This document shows, in pieces, positions 1-9,571 of a stretch of 64,000 bases of DNA. The DNA lies in contig NZ_CP067420.1 of NCBI RefSeq assembly GCF_016653635.2, forward strand, positions 2,198,501-2,262,500. Direction: 5' to 3'. The number at the start of each line of letters is the position of its first letter. Position 1 is the first letter of the stretch. This stretch comes from Skermanella sp. TT6 (GTDB taxonomy: Bacteria > Pseudomonadota > Alphaproteobacteria > Azospirillales > Azospirillaceae). Below the pieces are notes generated by a model that was given only the letters and a program-made list of their open reading frames with translations, was not told the DNA's origin and ran no database searches. Made by a program: the position numbers and the translations under genes.

Positions 1-469
1 TGGGCCCAAGGACTTGCCCAAGGTCCTGAAGACCGTGGGCATCTGGGTGCGCAAGGCGCGCATGCTGACCCGCGACTTCCAGAACAGCGTGGACGAAATG
101 ATCCGCGAGGCCGATCTGGAGGACGTGCGCCGGCAGGCGACCGAACTGCGCAACTTGAACTTGGCGAAGGAGGTGGAGAACACCATCGACCCCTCCGGCT
201 CCCTGCGCAACGCCTTCGATCCCAACGTCACGTCGACCCCGGCTGTCAAGGCCCGTCCGCGCGCGGAGGACGGCTCCGACCCGGAAGCCGAAGCGGACAG
301 GGTGGCCCACCGGGACGCGGACGGGGGTGCGACGGGTCCGGAGTCCAGTCGCCCGCCCGCGCAGCTCCCCGCGGCGGCCGCCGAGCCGCAGCTTCCGGTC
401 GTGCCGGCCGAGCGGAAGACCCCCGAGCCGGCCGTTGTGCCGTCCGATACCTCTGACAAGCGGGCATGA
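1..469 (+). CDS. tatB: Sec-independent protein translocase TatB (5' end missing)
   Basis: TatB is the twin-arginine translocase subunit that, with TatC, binds Tat signal peptides at the inner membrane. The open frame enters from the left edge reading GPKDLPKVLKTVG, the conserved hinge that follows the single N-terminal membrane helix. The helix itself lies upstream of the window. An amphipathic helix follows (about 50 residues, RKARMLTRDFQNSVDEM), then a long Pro/Ala/Glu-rich disordered tail typical of alphaproteobacterial TatB. The TGA overlaps the tatC ATG as ATGA, so translation is probably coupled. The internal TTG at 14 is not the start. Identity rests on the hinge motif plus the tatC neighbour. 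Confidence 0.93.
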   Translation, partial: GPKDLPKVLKTVGIWVRKARMLTRDFQNSVDEMIREADLEDVRRQATELRNLNLAKEVENTIDPSGSLRNAFDPNVTSTPAVKARPRAEDGSDPEAEADRVAHRDADGGATGPESSRPPAQLPAAAAEPQLPVVPAERKTPEPAVVPSDTSDKRA

Positions 470-1266
470 CCACCGTGAGTGACGACGGCCTAGACGACAG
501 CAAGATGCCGCTGCTCGATCACTTGATCGAGTTGCGCAACCGGCTGATGTACTCCATAGCGGCAATCTTCGCCGCCTTCCTGATCTGTTACTATTTCAGC
601 GCCGACATCTACGCGTTCCTGGTCCGTCCGCTGGCCGACCTGCTCGGCCACGAAGGCCGCCGCATGATCTATACCGGCCTGACGGAGGCGTTCTTCACCT
701 ACGTCAAGGTCGCCTTCTGGGCCGCCATGTTCCTGGCGTTCCCGATCATCGCCAGCCAGCTCTGGATGTTCATCGCTCCCGGCCTCTACAAGCATGAGCG
801 CAACGCCTTCCTGCCGTTCCTGGTGGCCACGCCGATCATGTTCTTCATGGGCGGCGCGCTGGTCTATTACGCGGTCTTCCCGCTCGCCTGGAGCTTCTTC
901 CTGAGCTTCGAGCAGCTGGCGCCCGGCCCCGAGGGGCTGCCGATCCAGTTCGAGGCGCGCGTGGGCGAGTACCTGTCGCTGGTGATGACGCTGATCTTCG
1001 CGTTCGGCATCGCCTTCCAGCTTCCGGTGCTGCTGACGCTGCTGGCCCGGGCCGGCATCGTCTCCTCGGAGGCGCTGGCGTCCAAGCGGAAATACGCCAT
1101 CGTCGTCATCCTGATCGCCGCGGCGATCATGACGCCCCCCGACGTGATCAGCCAGCTCGGCCTCGCCATTCCGCTCTATGCGCTGTACGAAGTCTCGGTG
1201 CAGATCGCGCGCGTCATGGAGAAGCAGCGGGCCAAGCGCGACGAGGAAGCCGAAGCGGCAGAGTGA
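466..1266 (+). CDS. tatC: Sec-independent protein translocase TatC
   Basis: Polytopic core of the twin-arginine translocase, which recognises the RR motif of folded precursors. At 266 aa it has the family length. The N-terminal cytoplasmic motif PLLDHLIELRNRLMYS carries the conserved Glu of the signal-peptide site. About six hydrophobic segments follow, including a large periplasmic loop with FTYVKVAFWAAMF and FIAPGLYKHER, and the tail is charged (KQRAKRDEEAEAAE). The ATG overlaps the tatB stop by 4 bp. One likely substrate lies in this window: the GH1 glycosidase at 55.3 kb has an RREFLG leader. Confidence 0.97.
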   Translation: MTTVSDDGLDDSKMPLLDHLIELRNRLMYSIAAIFAAFLICYYFSADIYAFLVRPLADLLGHEGRRMIYTGLTEAFFTYVKVAFWAAMFLAFPIIASQLWMFIAPGLYKHERNAFLPFLVATPIMFFMGGALVYYAVFPLAWSFFLSFEQLAPGPEGLPIQFEARVGEYLSLVMTLIFAFGIAFQLPVLLTLLARAGIVSSEALASKRKYAIVVILIAAAIMTPPDVISQLGLAIPLYALYEVSVQIARVMEKQRAKRDEEAEAAE

Positions 1267-1288
1267 GGGGCCTGGGTGGAAAAGGCCA

Positions 1289-1326
1289 CAGAGTGCGGCG
1301 GAATGAGCACAGCCCGCGGCACTCTG
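1289..1326. terminator. imperfect stem-loop between tatC and serS
   Basis: CAGAGTGC at 1289-1296 pairs with GCACTCTG at 1319-1326, and the GC-rich bases inside extend the stem with mismatches. No T-run follows. It could be a weak tatC terminator or part of the serS leader; the sequence alone does not decide. Confidence 0.3.
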
Positions 1327-1400
1327 GTCCGCACGGCTGGACCGGGGACATGAGGAGCTTTATAAACAACTTCCCGTAACGTCTTCGATCCAGTGGCCTC

Positions 1401-2675
1401 ATGCACGACTTACGCCTGATTCGCGACAATCCCGAAGCTTTCGACCGTGGTTTGGCGAGACGGGGGCTGTCGGCCATGTCGGGTGAAATCCTCGACCTCG
1501 ACGCCCGCCGCCGCGCCGCCCAGACCGCGCTGCAGGAGATGCAGGCTCGCCGGAACGAGGCCTCCAAGGAGATCGGCAAGGCCAAGCGAGAGGGACGCGG
1601 TGCCCAGGACCTTATGGCCGAGGTGGCCGGCCTGAAGGAAGGCATCCAGCAGACGGAGGAGGAGGAGCGGGAAACCGGCGCCGCCCTCGAAACCCTGCTT
1701 GCCAGCCTGCCCAACATACCGGCCGACGACGTTCCCGACGGTCCGGACGAAAGCGGCAACGTGGAGCTGCGCCGAGTCGGCGAGCCGCCCCGCTTGAACA
1801 CGGCGCTGGAGCATTTCGAGCTCGGCGAGAAGCTGGGGATGATGGACTTCGCCGCCGGGGCCAAGCTGTCGGGTGCGCGGTTCACGGTCCTGCGCGGCAA
1901 GCTTGCCCGGCTGGAGCGGGCGATCGGCCAGTTCATGCTCGATCTCCACGTGACCGAGCATGGCTATACCGAGGTCATGCCGCCCCTGATGGTGCGCGAC
2001 GAGGCCGCCTTCGGCACGGGCCAGCTCCCCAAGTTCGCCGAGGATCTGTTCCGCACCACCAGCGGCCATTGGCTGATCCCGACCGCCGAGGTGCCGCTGA
2101 CCAATCTGGTCGCGGACCGGATCCTCGATCTGGAGGACCTGCCGCTCCGCATGGCCGCCCTGACGCCCTGCTTCAGGTCCGAAGCCGGCGCCGCCGGCAA
2201 GGATACTCGCGGCATGATCCGGCAGCATCAGTTCTGGAAGGTCGAGATGGTCAGCGTGACCGGCCCGGACCAGTCGAACGCCGAGCACGAACGCATGACC
2301 CAATGCGCCGAGACCGTCCTGCAGCGGCTGGAGCTGCCATATCGCACGATCGCGCTGTGCACCGGCGACATGGGCTTCTCCGCGGCCAGGACCTACGACA
2401 TCGAAGTCTGGCTTCCGGGACAGAACGCCTACCGGGAAATCTCGAGCTGCTCGACCTGCGGGGATTTCCAGGCTCGCCGCATGAAGGCGCGCTGCCGGCC
2501 GCGGGGCGACAAGAACACCCAGTTCGTCCATACGCTCAACGGCTCCGGCGTCGCGGTCGGCCGTTGCCTGATCGCCGTCATGGAAAACTTTCAGCAACCA
2601 GATGGGTCCATAATCGTGCCGGAAGCCTTGCGGCCCTACATGGGCGGACTCGATAGGATTGCGGCGGATGCTTAA
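1401..2675 (+). CDS. serS: Serine--tRNA ligase
   Basis: Class II aminoacyl-tRNA synthetase charging tRNA-Ser (and tRNA-Sec where present) in the cytoplasm. It has 424 aa, the usual length. An N-terminal antiparallel coiled coil covers roughly residues 30-105. The catalytic core has motif 2 around [14 protein letters not shown] and motif 3 around [10 protein letters not shown], and ends with the typical YMGG near the C-terminus. The start ([14 protein letters not shown]) matches the family. There is no clear Shine-Dalgarno upstream. It overlaps surE by 8 bp in the conserved serS-surE-pcm order. Confidence 0.98.
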   Translation: MHDLRLIRDNPEAFDRGLARRGLSAMSGEILDLDARRRAAQTALQEMQARRNEASKEIGKAKREGRGAQDLMAEVAGLKEGIQQTEEEERETGAALETLLASLPNIPADDVPDGPDESGNVELRRVGEPPRLNTALEHFELGEKLGMMDFAAGAKLSGARFTVLRGKLARLERAIGQFMLDLHVTEHGYTEVMPPLMVRDEAAFGTGQLPKFAEDLFRTTSGHWLIPTAEVPLTNLVADRILDLEDLPLRMAALTPCFRSEAGAAGKDTRGMIRQHQFWKVEMVSVTGPDQSNAEHERMTQCAETVLQRLELPYRTIALCTGDMGFSAARTYDIEVWLPGQNAYREISSCSTCGDFQARRMKARCRPRGDKNTQFVHTLNGSGVAVGRCLIAVMENFQQPDGSIIVPEALRPYMGGLDRIAADA

Positions 2676-3450
2676 GGCACCCCTGGACGTTTCGAAGGCC
2701 CGGATCCTGCTGTCCAACGACGACGGCATCCATGCGCCCGGCCTGGAGGTGCTTGAGAAGATCGCGCGGTCCCTGTCGGACGACGTCTGGGTGGTGGCGC
2801 CCGAAACCGAGCAGTCCGGCGCCAGCCACTCCCTGACCCTGCACCGGCCCCTGCGCATGCGGCAGATGGCGGAGCGGCGGTTCGCGGTGGACGGCACGCC
2901 GACCGACTGCGTCCTGCTGGCCATCAACCACATCCTCAAGGACCGCAAGCCCGACCTGGTCCTGTCCGGCGTCAACCACGGCAGCAACCTGGGCGAGGAC
3001 GTGACCTATTCCGGCACGATCGCCGCCGCGATGGAGGCGACCCTGCTGGGCGTCCCGGCCATCGCCATGAGCCAGCATCTCGATCCGGCCCAGCCGGCGC
3101 TGTGGCAGACCGCCCTGCACTGGGGGCCGGAAGTGGTGCGGAAGGCGGTGTCGGTCGCATGGCCCCGCAACGTGCTGATGAACGTCAACTTCCCCAGCGT
3201 CGAGCCCGGCGAGGCGCAGGGGATCCATGTGGTGCGCCACGGCCAGCGAAAGGTCGGCGACGACCTGACGGAGCGTATCGATCCGCGCGGGCGGGCCTAT
3301 TTCTGGATCGGAACCCTTCGGGGCGACGCCGACACGCTGCCGGACACCGACATCGGGGTAGTGATGGACAAGGGCATCTCGATCACGCCCCTGTTCCTCG
3401 ACCTGACCCATACCCCCACCCTCGATACGCTGAGGACGGTGTTCGCTTGA
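2668..3450 (+). CDS. surE: 5'/3'-nucleotidase SurE
   Basis: Metal-dependent phosphatase acting on nucleoside 5'- and 3'-monophosphates, linked to survival in stationary phase. The product is 260 aa. The metal-site motif [13 protein letters not shown] is near the N-terminus, followed by [17 protein letters not shown] and a hydrophobic core, all SurE hallmarks. I chose the ATG at 2668, within the last codons of serS; a TTG at 2659 would add three residues. It overlaps pcm through TTGA, giving the serS-surE-pcm-nlpD arrangement known widely in proteobacteria. Confidence 0.97.
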   Translation: MLKAPLDVSKARILLSNDDGIHAPGLEVLEKIARSLSDDVWVVAPETEQSGASHSLTLHRPLRMRQMAERRFAVDGTPTDCVLLAINHILKDRKPDLVLSGVNHGSNLGEDVTYSGTIAAAMEATLLGVPAIAMSQHLDPAQPALWQTALHWGPEVVRKAVSVAWPRNVLMNVNFPSVEPGEAQGIHVVRHGQRKVGDDLTERIDPRGRAYFWIGTLRGDADTLPDTDIGVVMDKGISITPLFLDLTHTPTLDTLRTVFA

Positions 3451-4112
3451 GCATCGATGCGCGCAAGATCCGCCTGATCATGCAGCTTCGCCGGTCGGGC
3501 GTGACCGACACGGCGGTGCTGGCCGTGATCGAGCGCTTGCCGCGCGAAGCGTTCGTCCCGCCGTCTTTCCTCGACCAGGCGTATGAGGACATGGCGCTGC
3601 CGATCGGGTCCGGCCAGACGATCAGCCAGCCGCTGGTGGTCGCCATGATGACGCAGGCGCTGGAACTGCATAACCGGCTGAAGGTGCTGGAGATCGGCAC
3701 CGGCTCCGGCTATCAGGCCGCCGTCCTGTCGCGGCTGACCCGGCGGGTCTACACGATCGAGCGGCACCGTCCGCTCCTGCGCGACGCCGAGGCCCGGTTC
3801 CATCAACTGGGGCTGCACAACATCACCACCCGCGCGGGCGACGGCACCAAGGGCTGGCCCGAGCAGGCGCCGTTCGACCGCATCCTGGTGACCGCCGCGG
3901 CCGACGGCGCGATACCGCAGGACCTGACCGACCAGCTCGCTGTCGGCGGCGTCATGGTCGTTCCGCTGGGGAACGACCGGCGGGACCAGCGGGTCTATCG
4001 CATTCGCCGCACCGAAACCGGCCTGCACAGGGAGGAATTGTGGCCCGTACGGTTCGTGCCCCTGCTTCCCGAACCGGTCCCGGTGCCGGTCGCCCGCCTC
4101 CGCACGTCGTGA
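3447..4112 (+). CDS. pcm: Protein-L-isoaspartate O-methyltransferase
   Basis: SAM-dependent enzyme that methylates L-isoaspartyl residues in aged proteins so they can be repaired. The product is about 221 aa with the SAM-binding motif [15 protein letters not shown] and the substrate loop GSGQTISQP. The start is taken as the TTG at 3447, overlapping the surE stop (TTGA). This gives [17 protein letters not shown], which fits the family N-terminus; an ATG at 3480 would cut 11 residues. The frame stays open upstream to 3102, but that part is only a shadow of surE. Confidence 0.95.
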   Translation: MSIDARKIRLIMQLRRSGVTDTAVLAVIERLPREAFVPPSFLDQAYEDMALPIGSGQTISQPLVVAMMTQALELHNRLKVLEIGTGSGYQAAVLSRLTRRVYTIERHRPLLRDAEARFHQLGLHNITTRAGDGTKGWPEQAPFDRILVTAAADGAIPQDLTDQLAVGGVMVVPLGNDRRDQRVYRIRRTETGLHREELWPVRFVPLLPEPVPVPVARLRTS

Positions 4113-4117
4113 CCGCC

Positions 4118-5467
4118 ATGGGACCGCGGAAGCGACTGGCCCTGTTCGCCGCTCTCGCCATCGCGGGGTGTACCCGCGCCGACGCGCCGGCTCCCGTCTC
4201 GATCTACCAGGAGCAGCCGGTACCGTCGGCGCCGGGCATGATCACGGTCGCGCGGGGCGACAATGTCTATGAGATCGCGCGCCGGTACAATGTCCCCATG
4301 CGCGAGGTGATAGAGCTCAACGGCCTCAAGCCGCCTTACGGCCTTGCGGTCGGCCAGCGGCTCCGGCTGCCTACGGCCCGGTTCTACACCGTCCAGCGCG
4401 GCGACACGATCTCAAGCATCTCGCGCATGCATCGGGTCGGCCTGTCCGAACTGGCGCGGACGAACGGCTTGAAGGAACCGTTCGCGATCAGGGTGGGCCA
4501 GCAGCTCCAGCTGCCGGGCGGCCCGGACACGATGGTCGCCCAGGCTCCTGGCGCGGATGTCGGCCAACGGAATGCCCTGGCGGCGGGCCGTGCGCCGGAT
4601 GCGGCGCCGCGCCCGACCGTCTCGGCGCAGGCGCTGCCGCCTCCCCCGGCCCAGCCGGTGCCGCAACCCGTGCCCCAGACGCAGTATCCGCCCTATTCGC
4701 CGCGTCCGGGGTACGGTGCGGTGCAGTCCGGTCCCCTGCCGGCGCCTGCTCCGGAACCGGTCCCCGCGCCGCCGGTCATGGCGGTGCCCGCTCCGGTCCA
4801 GCCGGCCCCGATCCCCGTGCCGGCACCGCCGCCGAACGGTCAGGTCGCCGCCGTGGAGCCTCCCCCCGCGCCGGCGGCAGCCCGGCCGGTGCCCCGCATT
4901 CCGGTGAAGCCGCCCCAGGCCGCGGTCCCCGCTCCGGCGCCCCCGCCGCCCGCAGCAGTCCCGGCACCGCCCGCGGCCGTTCCTCCCCCGTCCGTGGCGG
5001 CCAAGCCGCCCGCCATCGAAACGCCGGAACCGCGCAGTTCCGGCCGTTTCCAGTGGCCGGTCAGGGGCACCATCCTGTCGGAGTTCGGACCCAAGCCGGG
5101 CGGTCTTCACAATGACGGCCTGAACATCAGCGCGCCGAAAGGGACGCCCGTCGTCGCGGCCGAGAACGGCGTGGTCGCCTATGCCGGCAACGAGTTGCGC
5201 GGCTTCGGCAACCTGCTGCTGATCCGGCACGCGGACGGCTGGATGAGCGCCTACGCCCACCTGGACGAGATGACGGTGGATCGCGGCGCCACGGTGAAGC
5301 GCGGGCAGAAGATCGGCACGGTCGGCAGTACCGGCAACGTCTCGTCCCCGCAGCTCCATTTCGAACTGCGCAAGTCCAACCGGGCGATGGACCCGCGCGA
5401 CCATCTCTCCGGCGAGCGGCGCGTCAGTCGAGACGCTTCCCCAGACGGCCGGCCAAGTCCTGGATGA
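4118..5467 (+). CDS. nlpD: NlpD-like LysM/degenerate M23 lipoprotein
   Basis: Likely periplasmic lipoprotein controlling cell-wall amidases during division. The ATG at 4118 gives a lipobox (AIAGC, Cys18). Two LysM domains follow (from ITVARGDNVYEIARRYNV and FYTVQRGDTISSISRMHRV), then about 170 residues of Pro/Ala-rich linker, then a LytM/M23 domain. The zinc ligands are altered: the HxGxD-type motif reads NDGLN and the usual HLHFE reads QLHFE. As in E. coli NlpD and EnvC, it is probably an amidase activator and not a hydrolase. The place after surE-pcm matches the classic surE-pcm-nlpD order. Its 3' end overlaps the convergent ATPase gene by 44 bp. Confidence 0.88.
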   Translation: MGPRKRLALFAALAIAGCTRADAPAPVSIYQEQPVPSAPGMITVARGDNVYEIARRYNVPMREVIELNGLKPPYGLAVGQRLRLPTARFYTVQRGDTISSISRMHRVGLSELARTNGLKEPFAIRVGQQLQLPGGPDTMVAQAPGADVGQRNALAAGRAPDAAPRPTVSAQALPPPPAQPVPQPVPQTQYPPYSPRPGYGAVQSGPLPAPAPEPVPAPPVMAVPAPVQPAPIPVPAPPPNGQVAAVEPPPAPAAARPVPRIPVKPPQAAVPAPAPPPPAAVPAPPAAVPPPSVAAKPPAIETPEPRSSGRFQWPVRGTILSEFGPKPGGLHNDGLNISAPKGTPVVAAENGVVAYAGNELRGFGNLLLIRHADGWMSAYAHLDEMTVDRGATVKRGQKIGTVGSTGNVSSPQLHFELRKSNRAMDPRDHLSGERRVSRDASPDGRPSPG

Positions 5468-6299
5468 ACTGCCAGGCGACGCGGCCCGACCGGCTGCCGC
5501 GGGTCATCGACCACTCGATCGCCTCCGCCCGGAGCTGCTCCCGGCCCATGTCGAGGCCGAAACGATCGGCGTAGCCCTCGACCATCGCGAAGAAGGTCTG
5601 CTGGTCGCAGTTGTGGAACCCCAGCCAAAGGCCGAAACGGTCCGACAGCGACACTTTCTCCTCCACCGACTCGTGGGGGTTGATCGCGGTCGAGCGCTCG
5701 TTCTCGATCATGTCGCGCGACATCAGGTGGCGCCGGTTCGACGTGGCATAGAACACGACGTTGGCCGGGCGCCCCTCGATGCCGCCGTCCAGCACCGCCT
5801 TCAGCGACTTGTACGCGGCGTCGTCATGGTCGAACGACAGGTCGTCGCAGAAGAGGACGAAGCGGCGCTTCGAGGCGCGCAGCAGGTTCAGCAGCTCCGG
5901 CAGGGAGGGAATGTCCTCCCGGTGGATCTCCACCAGGGCGAGCATGCCGGGCTTCTCCTCCGACACCGTCGCGTGGACGGCCTTCACCAGGGAGCTCTTG
6001 CCCATGCCCCGCGCGCCCCACAGCAGCGCGTTGTTGGCCGGCAGCCCATCGGCGAAACGGCGGGTGTTCTCCAGCAGGGTGTCGCGCTGGCGCATGACCC
6101 CTTGCAGGAGCGGCAGCTCCACCCGGTTGACCTGGGGCACCGGGACGAGGCGCCGGCCCTCGGCATGCCAGGTGAAGGCGTCGGCCCCGGACAGGTCCGG
6201 CGACGGGGCCGGCGGCGGGGCGAGGCGTTCGAGCGCGCCGGCGATTCGGGCGAGCAGGACGGGCAGGGATGTATCGTCTTTGTCTGAAGCTGTTTGCAC
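5424..6299 (-). CDS. DUF815-family AAA ATPase
   Basis: Cytoplasmic P-loop ATPase of the DUF815 (PF05673) family, whose cellular role is unsettled. The product is 291 aa. Walker A is GARGMGKSSLVKAVHA near residue 95, and a Walker B-like stretch RRFVLFCDDLSFD follows. SNRRHLMSRDMIENE and LSDRFGLWLGF are typical of the family. The gene lies between nlpD and yajC and converges on nlpD with a 44-bp antisense overlap. A promoter would lie in the 227-bp divergent gap shared with yajC. I am confident of the family, not of a function. Confidence 0.9.
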   Translation of the reverse strand: MQTASDKDDTSLPVLLARIAGALERLAPPPAPSPDLSGADAFTWHAEGRRLVPVPQVNRVELPLLQGVMRQRDTLLENTRRFADGLPANNALLWGARGMGKSSLVKAVHATVSEEKPGMLALVEIHREDIPSLPELLNLLRASKRRFVLFCDDLSFDHDDAAYKSLKAVLDGGIEGRPANVVFYATSNRRHLMSRDMIENERSTAINPHESVEEKVSLSDRFGLWLGFHNCDQQTFFAMVEGYADRFGLDMGREQLRAEAIEWSMTRGSRSGRVAWQFIQDLAGRLGKRLD

Positions 6300-6460
6300 T
6301 GACCGGGAACCTGACTACATATGCGGTAGGAATGTGGAGCCCGGTCGACCCGACCGGGCCGCATGGGCGGCAAACCCTAGCATAGCTCGGGCGCAGCACA
6401 AGACGGGTCGGCCATCCCGGAAGGACTTCCGGACGGCGCGTCAGTCTTGGCCGGTTTCGA

Positions 6461-6488
6461 TTGCAACCCGGGCGCGGGCCGTTATAGT
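6461..6488 (+). promoter_or_regulatory. candidate sigma-70 promoter for yajC-secD-secF
   Basis: TTGCAA at 6461-6466 and TATAGT at 6483-6488 are separated by 16 bp and lie about 40 bp upstream of the yajC ATG. A good GAGAGGAG ribosome-binding site lies at 6513-6520. Inferred from consensus only. Confidence 0.5.
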
Positions 6489-6526
6489 CCCGCGGTCCGC
6501 CAAGAATATAACGAGAGGAGCACCGG

Positions 6527-6979
6527 ATGTTCGTATCAACGGCCTATGCACAGGCCGCGGATGGGGCGGGAGCGGCTGGCCTGATGTCGTTTCTGCCGCT
6601 GATCCTGATCTTCGTCGTCTTCTATTTCCTGCTGATTCGTCCGCAGCAAAAGAAGCTGAAGGAGCATAAGTCCATGCTCGAGGCTTTGCGCCGAGGCGAC
6701 CGGGTCGTCACCGGCGGCGGCATCGTCGGCACCATCACGAAGGTCGGCACGGACGATGAGCTGGTGGTCGAGATCGCCGAGGGCGTCCGCGTTCGCGTGC
6801 TTCGCTCCACGATCAACATGGTGCTGGCGAAGACCGAGCCCGCCAAGGGCGGCCGGACAGCCGCGGGCACGACGGCCGACGGCAAGGATGCCGAGGCGGT
6901 CGAGACGACAGTCGAGCCGGTGCAGGACAACGCCACCGGACCGGCCCGCGGCATCGGCAAGATGTTCGGCCGCAAGTAA
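6527..6979 (+). CDS. yajC: Preprotein translocase subunit YajC
   Basis: Small single-span membrane protein that joins SecDF in the Sec holotranslocon. The product is 150 aa: a short periplasmic N-terminus, one membrane helix (SFLPLILIFVVFYFLLIRP, about residues 24-42), then a cytoplasmic beta-rich domain with QQKKLKEHKSMLEALRRGD and VVTGGGIVGTI. The C-terminus has an Ala/Thr/Asp-rich extension beyond the core of about 100 residues. It is 29 bp from secD and probably co-transcribed with secD and secF. Confidence 0.96.
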   Translation: MFVSTAYAQAADGAGAAGLMSFLPLILIFVVFYFLLIRPQQKKLKEHKSMLEALRRGDRVVTGGGIVGTITKVGTDDELVVEIAEGVRVRVLRSTINMVLAKTEPAKGGRTAAGTTADGKDAEAVETTVEPVQDNATGPARGIGKMFGRK

Positions 6980-7008
6980 CAAGACGAAGAGGCAGGTATC
7001 TGCAAGCC

Positions 7009-8583
7009 ATGGTTCATTTCGCCAAGTGGAAGATCGTCCTGGTCATCCTTGTCTGTGTTCTGGGGGTGATCTACGCAGCTCCGAACCTGCTCGCACGATC
7101 GACCGTGGAGGAAATGGGCCAGGGCCTGCCGAGTTGGCTGCCCACCCGGACCATCAACCTGGGCCTCGACCTCCAGGGCGGCTCGCACCTGCTGCTCGAA
7201 GTGCAGGTGGACACCGTCATCACGGAACGCCTGAACGGCCTGGTGGACAGTGCCCGCACCGCCTTGCGGGAAGCCCGCATCGGCTACACCGACCTGGGCG
7301 TCCAGGACGGCGCCGTGACCTTCGCCGTGCGCGACCCGGCGGATCGGGATCGGGCCTACCAACTGGCCCGGGGGCTCGACAGCGACCTCGCGGTGGAGAG
7401 CGGCGAAGGCGGCAGGATAAACGCGCGCCTGACCGAGGCCGCGGTCGAGGCGCGCAAGCGGTCGGCGGTCGATCAGTCGATCGAGATCATCCGCCGCCGC
7501 ATCGACGAGACCGGCACGCGCGAGCCGACCATCCAGCGCCAGGGGGATGACCGCATCCTGGTGCAGTTGCCCGGCCTGCAGGATCCCGAGCGGGTCAAGC
7601 GCCTGATCGGCCAGACCGCAAAGCTGAATTTCCGTTTCGTCGACCAATCGGTCAGCGCGGCCGACGCGGCGGCGCGGCGGCTTCCCGCGGGGACCGAGCT
7701 ATTGCCGTCGGCGGAGGTGCCGGGACAGACCTACGTCGTCAATCGCCGGGTCATCGTCGGCGGCGACACGCTGGTGGACGCCCAGCCGTCCTTCCAGAAC
7801 AACGAGCCGGTGGTCAGCTTCAGGTTCGATTCGATCGGCGGCCGCCGGTTCGGCGACGCGACCCGCGAAAATGTCGGCCGCCCCTTCGCGATCGTGCTCG
7901 ACGAGAAAGTGATCAGCGCCCCGGTCATCCGGGAGCCGATCCTCGGCGGCAGCGGGGTCATCTCCGGGAACTTCACGGTCCAGGCGGCCCAGGACCTGGC
8001 GCTGCTGCTGCGCGCCGGCGCGTTGCCCGCGCCGCTGACCATCCTGGAGGAGCGGACCGTCGGCCCGGGCCTCGGCGCCGACAGCATCGAGGCCGGCAAG
8101 ATCGCCAGCATGCTCGGCCTGGTCCTGGTCCTGGTCTTCATGGGCGCTTCATACGGGTTGTTCGGCCTGATGGCCAATGTGGCGTTGGTGTTCAACATCG
8201 CCTTGATCTTCGCCGCCCTCTCGGTCCTCCAGGCGACGCTGACATTGCCCGGCATAGCTGGAATCGTGCTGACGATCGGCATGGCGGTGGACGCCAACGT
8301 CCTCATCTTCGAGCGGATACGCGAGGAGATGCAGAACGGCCGGAGCCCCGTCGCGGCGATCGACGCCGGCTACAGCCGCGCGCTGACCACCATCATAGAC
8401 AGCAACCTGACGACGCTGATCGCGGCGCTGCTGTTGTTCAGCCTGGGGTCCGGGCCGGTCAAGGGGTTCGCCGTCACCCTGGCGATCGGCATCCTGACCT
8501 CCATGTTCACCGCGATCATGGTCACCCGACTGATGGTGATCACCTGGCTCCGCCGCACCCGGCCGCGCGCCATCCCGATTTGA
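7009..8583 (+). CDS. secD: Protein translocase subunit SecD
   Basis: Proton-motive-force-driven partner of SecYEG that pulls precursors across the inner membrane. It has 524 aa with one N-terminal membrane helix, the signature GLDLQGGSHLLLEV, a large periplasmic domain (ferredoxin-like folds with RRRIDETGTREPTIQRQG), and a C-terminal block of about five helices containing GMAVDANVLIFERIREE. It precedes secF by 12 bp. Length and motifs are fully typical. Confidence 0.98.
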   Translation: MVHFAKWKIVLVILVCVLGVIYAAPNLLARSTVEEMGQGLPSWLPTRTINLGLDLQGGSHLLLEVQVDTVITERLNGLVDSARTALREARIGYTDLGVQDGAVTFAVRDPADRDRAYQLARGLDSDLAVESGEGGRINARLTEAAVEARKRSAVDQSIEIIRRRIDETGTREPTIQRQGDDRILVQLPGLQDPERVKRLIGQTAKLNFRFVDQSVSAADAAARRLPAGTELLPSAEVPGQTYVVNRRVIVGGDTLVDAQPSFQNNEPVVSFRFDSIGGRRFGDATRENVGRPFAIVLDEKVISAPVIREPILGGSGVISGNFTVQAAQDLALLLRAGALPAPLTILEERTVGPGLGADSIEAGKIASMLGLVLVLVFMGASYGLFGLMANVALVFNIALIFAALSVLQATLTLPGIAGIVLTIGMAVDANVLIFERIREEMQNGRSPVAAIDAGYSRALTTIIDSNLTTLIAALLLFSLGSGPVKGFAVTLAIGILTSMFTAIMVTRLMVITWLRRTRPRAIPI

Positions 8584-8595
8584 GGCGGAATACCG

Positions 8596-9540
8596 ATGCG
8601 TCCGATACGACTGATACCCGACAACACGAAGATCGATTTCATCGGCCGCCGGCTGATCGCCTTCGCCTTCTCGGCCCTCCTGGTGCTGGGCTCGGTCCTG
8701 GTCATCGCCACCCAGGGGCTCAATTTCGGCATCGACTTCCGCGGCGGCATCCTGATGGAGGTCCGCACGGAGGGACCGGCCGATATCGCTTCCATGCGGA
8801 ACACCCTGTCGGGCCTCGGCGTCGGGCAGGCCACGCTTCAGGAGTTCGGCGGCCCGCGGGACGTCATGATCCGCATTCCTCACCAGGAAGGCGGCGAAGC
8901 GGCCCAGATGGCGGCGATCGAGCAGGTGCGCGGTGCCCTCGGGCCGGGCGTCGAGTACCGCAGGACCGAGTTCGTCGGACCGCAGGTCGGCGACGAGCTG
9001 ATCCGGGCCGGCATCCTGGCGGTGGTCCTGGCGATCGGCGGAATCCTCGCCTATGTCTCGTTCCGGTTCGAGTGGCAGTTCGGCGTGGCCGCGGTCGCGG
9101 CGCTCACCCATGACGTGATCGCCACCATCGGCCTGTTCGCGCTGACCCAGATGGAGTTCAGCCTCAGCACGGTCGCCGCGGTGCTGACCGTCGCGGGATA
9201 CTCCATCAACGACACCGTCGTGGTGTTCGACCGGGTTCGGGAAGACCTGCGCCGGCACAAATCCACCGACCTCCCCACGGTGCTGAACACGGCGATCAAC
9301 CAGACGCTTGCGCGTACGTTGATCACCAGCGGGACCACCCTGCTGGCGGTGCTGGCCCTGGTGGTGTTCGGCGGCGAAGTGATCCGCGGATTCAGCATCG
9401 CCTTGATCTGGGGCATCGGCATCGGGACATACTCGTCGATCTGCGTCGCCGTACCGCTGCTGCTGTATCTCAACGTCCGCCGCGGCCGGTCCGGCGGTGC
9501 GGGAAGGAAGGACCAGGCCGCCGCGGCGGGCAGCGCCTGA
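8596..9540 (+). CDS. secF: Protein translocase subunit SecF
   Basis: Integral membrane partner of SecD. It has 314 aa with the signature LNFGIDFRGGILMEV after the first helix, then a periplasmic domain. A C-terminal five-helix block contains GYSINDTVVVFDRVRE, the SecF counterpart of the SecD proton path, and ends in a short basic and Ala-rich tail. It forms the yajC-secD-secF operon, followed 31 bp later by a Mth938-domain gene. Confidence 0.98.
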   Translation: MRPIRLIPDNTKIDFIGRRLIAFAFSALLVLGSVLVIATQGLNFGIDFRGGILMEVRTEGPADIASMRNTLSGLGVGQATLQEFGGPRDVMIRIPHQEGGEAAQMAAIEQVRGALGPGVEYRRTEFVGPQVGDELIRAGILAVVLAIGGILAYVSFRFEWQFGVAAVAALTHDVIATIGLFALTQMEFSLSTVAAVLTVAGYSINDTVVVFDRVREDLRRHKSTDLPTVLNTAINQTLARTLITSGTTLLAVLALVVFGGEVIRGFSIALIWGIGIGTYSSICVAVPLLLYLNVRRGRSGGAGRKDQAAAAGSA

Positions 9541-9571
9541 CCGCGGGCGAACGGAACCGAAAGGGACGATC

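Noticed and set aside
3102-3446. long N-terminal extension of pcm
   Set aside because: It overlaps surE in another frame and does not resemble the methyltransferase family.
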